64,000 nt of DNA from Agapetus fuscipes (Eukaryota; Arthropoda; Insecta; Trichoptera; Glossosomatidae). The notes beneath the pieces are model-generated. The model was given only the letters and a program-made list of their open reading frames with translations, was not told where the DNA came from and ran no database searches. The DNA is taken from the NCBI GenBank assembly GCA_951799405.1, contig OX637342.1, positions 806,001-870,000 of the forward strand, in the 5' to 3' direction. Shown in pieces: positions 61,440 to 64,000 of the stretch; position 1 is the stretch's first letter; every line of letters starts with the position of its first letter. The position numbers were made by a program, and so were the translations under genes.

Positions 61440-61703
61440 AATGGTGCTACTTATTGACTGATAGGCTGGTATGCGGCTGACCACCCATACTGTAAAAAAT
61501 GGTTCACTTTGCCAATGTCACCCCTGCTTCAGGGAAGGTCGGCAAGAGTTGCAGGGCTTATGTTCATTTGAGATTGGGTTTTTTATATTGTAGGTCCACA
61601 TGCAGCATGTGTAAGGGCGAAATTATGCATGTCTGCTTGTGGGAATGCATTTAATATGAATCTCAAATGATACATATCTTTGCAGCTTAGATTTAGATTT
61701 AGA
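61440..61703 (+). repeat. Family A, full length, young subfamily
   Basis: GACTGATAGGCTGGTATGCG to CTTAGATTTAGATTTAGA; very close to 42140-42395. Confidence 0.95.
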
Positions 61704-61765
61704 GTGCGATAACACCGAAAGCGCTCGAGAAAATAAATCAACTCGTGAAAAAAACCTTTGGTTTG
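61704..61765 (+). repeat. Family K fragment
   Basis: GTGCGATAACACCGAAAGCG, CTCGAGAAAATAAATCAACT and CGTGAAAAAAACC. Confidence 0.45.
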
Positions 61766-62084
61766 TACATTATTAATTTAATATGCCAAATTTAACCTCG
61801 TCCTCTCAAAGGCTTCGAATATGGATGGAACCTATTTATTTTCACAGAAGAGGCTAGTCTATTTTTTAAATTTTGTTCCGGATGATGTAAACATCGCATA
61901 CGAAACTGGTCGCAAAAAAATATTTTTTACCCATCGAGCTACCTTCTTCTTCTTCTTAAATAACTCAACAGCCCATATCGAGCTTTGACCTCCATCCGTC
62001 AACAAAAAAAACAAAAAAATGTGAAGGGTTACAAAGTAAATGCCTCATCAATTGGCTTCAAATCCCTACAAGTGAGGTATACAT
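61766..62084. other. No feature seen
   Basis: AT-rich; the flank of a LINE insertion. Confidence 0.4.
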
Positions 62085-62903
62085 CTTAAATTATGAAAAT
62101 GACAGAAAAGTGGTTAAATAAGAATAAACTAAAATTGAACACTGAGAAATCAAAAGTAATAATACTGAATAATAGAAATAAATGTAGCATTAATGTTCAG
62201 GTTTATAATAAGAAATTAGAAATAGTTGATAGAATTAAGTATTTAGGTGTTATAATAGATGATAAGTTAAATTTTAAGTACCATTTTGATCATATAATTA
62301 AAAAAGTTAGCAAAAAAATAGGATTATTAAGTAGGATAAAGAAATTTTTAAATACGGAATATAAAATAAATGTTTATAATACTATGATTAAGCCTCATTT
62401 CTCATATTGCTCAACAATTATATACATGGCAAATAAAGAATATCTAAATTCGTTCCAAAAATTACAAAATAAAGCGATGAGAATGATTCTAAATCAGAAG
62501 TATGATACTAAAATTTCAGATATGTTGGTTAGCTTAGAGTGGTTGAATGTGGAGGAGTATCTTAAGTTGAATGCATTTATGTTTATATATAGATTAGAAA
62601 ATAAGTTATTGCCTGTTTATTTGGATAAATTCATAATTAGAAATAAGGATGTACATAGCTATGATACTAGAGGGAAAAATGATTTAAGAAAGTTAAAAGT
62701 AAGAACAGTGAAATATGACAGAGGAGTTCTGCACAGAGGATTTGATGAATATAATAAAGTACCAGCAGAAATCAAACAAACTAGTGACGTAATCAAATTT
62801 AAGGAGAAAGCTGTAAGGTTCCTACTTGCACAGCGCCTCTGACATAACTGTTTTTTGTTTTGACTTGATATCAAATTGTTTAAATTAGCATTATTTTGCT
62901 ACA

Positions 62904-62933
<30 letters not shown>
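62085..62933 (+). pseudogene. 5'-truncated LINE, 249-aa frame, poly(A) tail
   Basis: The open frame 62093-62842 is the C-terminal part of a jockey/CR1-type reverse transcriptase: WLNKNKLKLNTEKSKVI (motif after the catalytic DD), IKYLGVIIDDKLNFKYHFDH, IKPHFSYCSTIIYM, LQNKAMRMIL, and an end in HRGFDEYNKVPAEIK. Palm catalytic residues are upstream of the truncation. The frame is undamaged, then about 60 bases of 3' UTR and an A run of about 28 (62906-62933). A different family from the 48608 element. Confidence 0.88.
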
Positions 62934-62938
<5 letters not shown>

Positions 62939-63087
62939 CGTTATTTTGAACGCAATATACTTGTTTTAAGTTTTTTCAAGATGTCGGTGCATCTTACATC
63001 AAGGCTAGGGACGACATTATGTCCGCCTAGGAAAACACGTCCACGCTATCTGTGATGTTAATAAGCTGCAAGATTGGAGCATGTATC

Positions 63088-63735
63088 CAGGCCCGCATTA
63101 AGAGCACTAGGGGCCCTGGTGCGGGGAAAGTCAGGGGCCTCCAACCCCTCCCCCTCAACACCACCTCTCTTCCTGCGCCAACCAAAAACTATAATGATTG
63201 CGAACCAAAACGATTACTGACGGCAGGCGCGTGCATTGGATAAAGGCAAATACATTTCAAAATGATTTTTTTAACATACCCTAAAAATAACGCATTTAAA
63301 ATTGACTGAAGTGCTAACAATGGCTCCAAATCAAACTTAAACTATGAATTTCAAATTTGAATATCAAGCTTAAATGGTTTTTCCCATATATTGCCTACCT
63401 ATTAGGCGCATGTGCCTGTATGGGATGCATGCTTGCTAAGCTTAATTTTGGAAGACCTGTTCGAGAGGTCTATGAACTTCGTACTGTCTTTTTTGTAAAG
63501 TCTTCATGGGCGCGTGTGGTCCCACAGGCCCCTTTTGATTTGAGCCCTAAAAAACTGAAAAGTAAATAATATATTCTTTAACAGCTAATTTTATACGTCT
63601 TTGGAGGGAGGGCACTTGTCGTAAATGCCTTAAAACCTGGGTCCCCGAAAAAACATATGTTGAAAAATTAAACATCTCGGGACGCGGAGGCCCTGGTTCA
63701 GCCGCACCGCTCAAACCGCCCTTAATCCAGGCCTA
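63088..63735. mobile_element. hAT-like non-autonomous transposon
   Basis: Ends CAGGCCCGCATTAAGAGC and (inverse of right) TAGGCCTGGATTAAGGGC are inverted repeats. The 8-bp direct repeat CATGTATC/CATGTAGC flanks it (63080-63087, 63736-63743), the duplication length of hAT elements. At 648 bp with no transposase motif it must rely on another element. Confidence 0.8.
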
Positions 63736-63783
63736 CATGTAGCATGTAGCATGAAGCATGTGGCATGTAGCATGAAGCATGTG
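63736..63783. repeat. Minisatellite starting at the hAT-like duplication
   Basis: CATGTAGC, ATGTAGC, ATGAAGC and ATGTGGC units alternate. The first unit coincides with the right target duplication. Confidence 0.8.
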
Positions 63784-64000
63784 ACAGACGACAACCACTT
63801 CAGCAAGCCAGAAATGATATTAGAACATAAAATATGTTTCTTGTTAATATTATTTCTTATCAACTCCGTTATTACTATATGGTGATATTTTATTTTTTAA
63901 ATTCTGACCTGGCAGATGTTGTCCGGCCTAATTTCAATAACTTAGATTTTGAGCGTTTTGGGAATGACCTAGATATCGGTGAATGATCCTTTGATAGTTG
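63784..64000. other. No feature seen
   Basis: Unrecognised sequence to the window end. Confidence 0.4.

Overview
The window looks like intergenic or intronic DNA of an AT-rich, repeat-dense animal genome, most likely an arthropod. The arthropod call is an inference. It rests on a non-LTR retrotransposon whose ORF1 combines a PHD finger, a coiled coil and an FP-like C-terminus, on RTE-clade remnants, and on SINEs with 5S- and tRNA-derived heads. I found no host protein-coding gene, no genuine tRNA or rRNA gene and nothing prokaryotic. Almost every open frame is a piece of a retrotransposon or a chance frame in a repeat.

The main autonomous element is a nearly complete jockey/CR1-like LINE (about 48608-53516). 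Its ORF1 is intact (329 aa). Its ORF2 (endonuclease plus reverse transcriptase) keeps one frame for 966 codons, broken only by two in-frame TAA codons. 5'-truncated LINE pieces lie elsewhere: RTE-type (24208-24941; 33623-34335), L2/CR1-like 3' ends (1731-1877, 2953-3498, 16961-17200, 21036-21205, 27751-28045, 31455-31860), a poly(A) LINE (62085-62933) and a family here called E with a TTACAG-type tail.

Short elements make up most of the rest. Names are mine: family A (about 250-270 bp, over 30 copies, asymmetric ends, TAGATT-rich tail); SINE B (tRNA-like head, one copy with an added full-length 5S-like head, 3' end shared with an L2-like LINE); SINE F (tRNA-like head, about 325 bp); SINE I (tRNA-like head, poly(A)); MITE C (about 255 bp, TA target duplication); MITE D (87-bp inverted repeats, GTAC duplication); families L, N, P, Q, S, T, U; a 648-bp hAT-like element (63088-63735); and a 582-bp compound palindrome (47061-47642).

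The elements are stacked inside one another, so relative ages can be read directly: the LINE in A; E in D in A; D in C; C in RTE; RTE in SINE B; SINE B in SINE F; E in SINE B; SINE B in an L2-like 3' end; a TA-flanked MITE in A. The most novel-looking signals are the 5S-plus-tRNA SINE with its L2-like tail, the compound palindrome with a hammerhead-like core motif, the abundant family A, and the GTAC-flanked MITE D. Boundaries are read by eye and are usually good to about 10 bases unless a target duplication is given.
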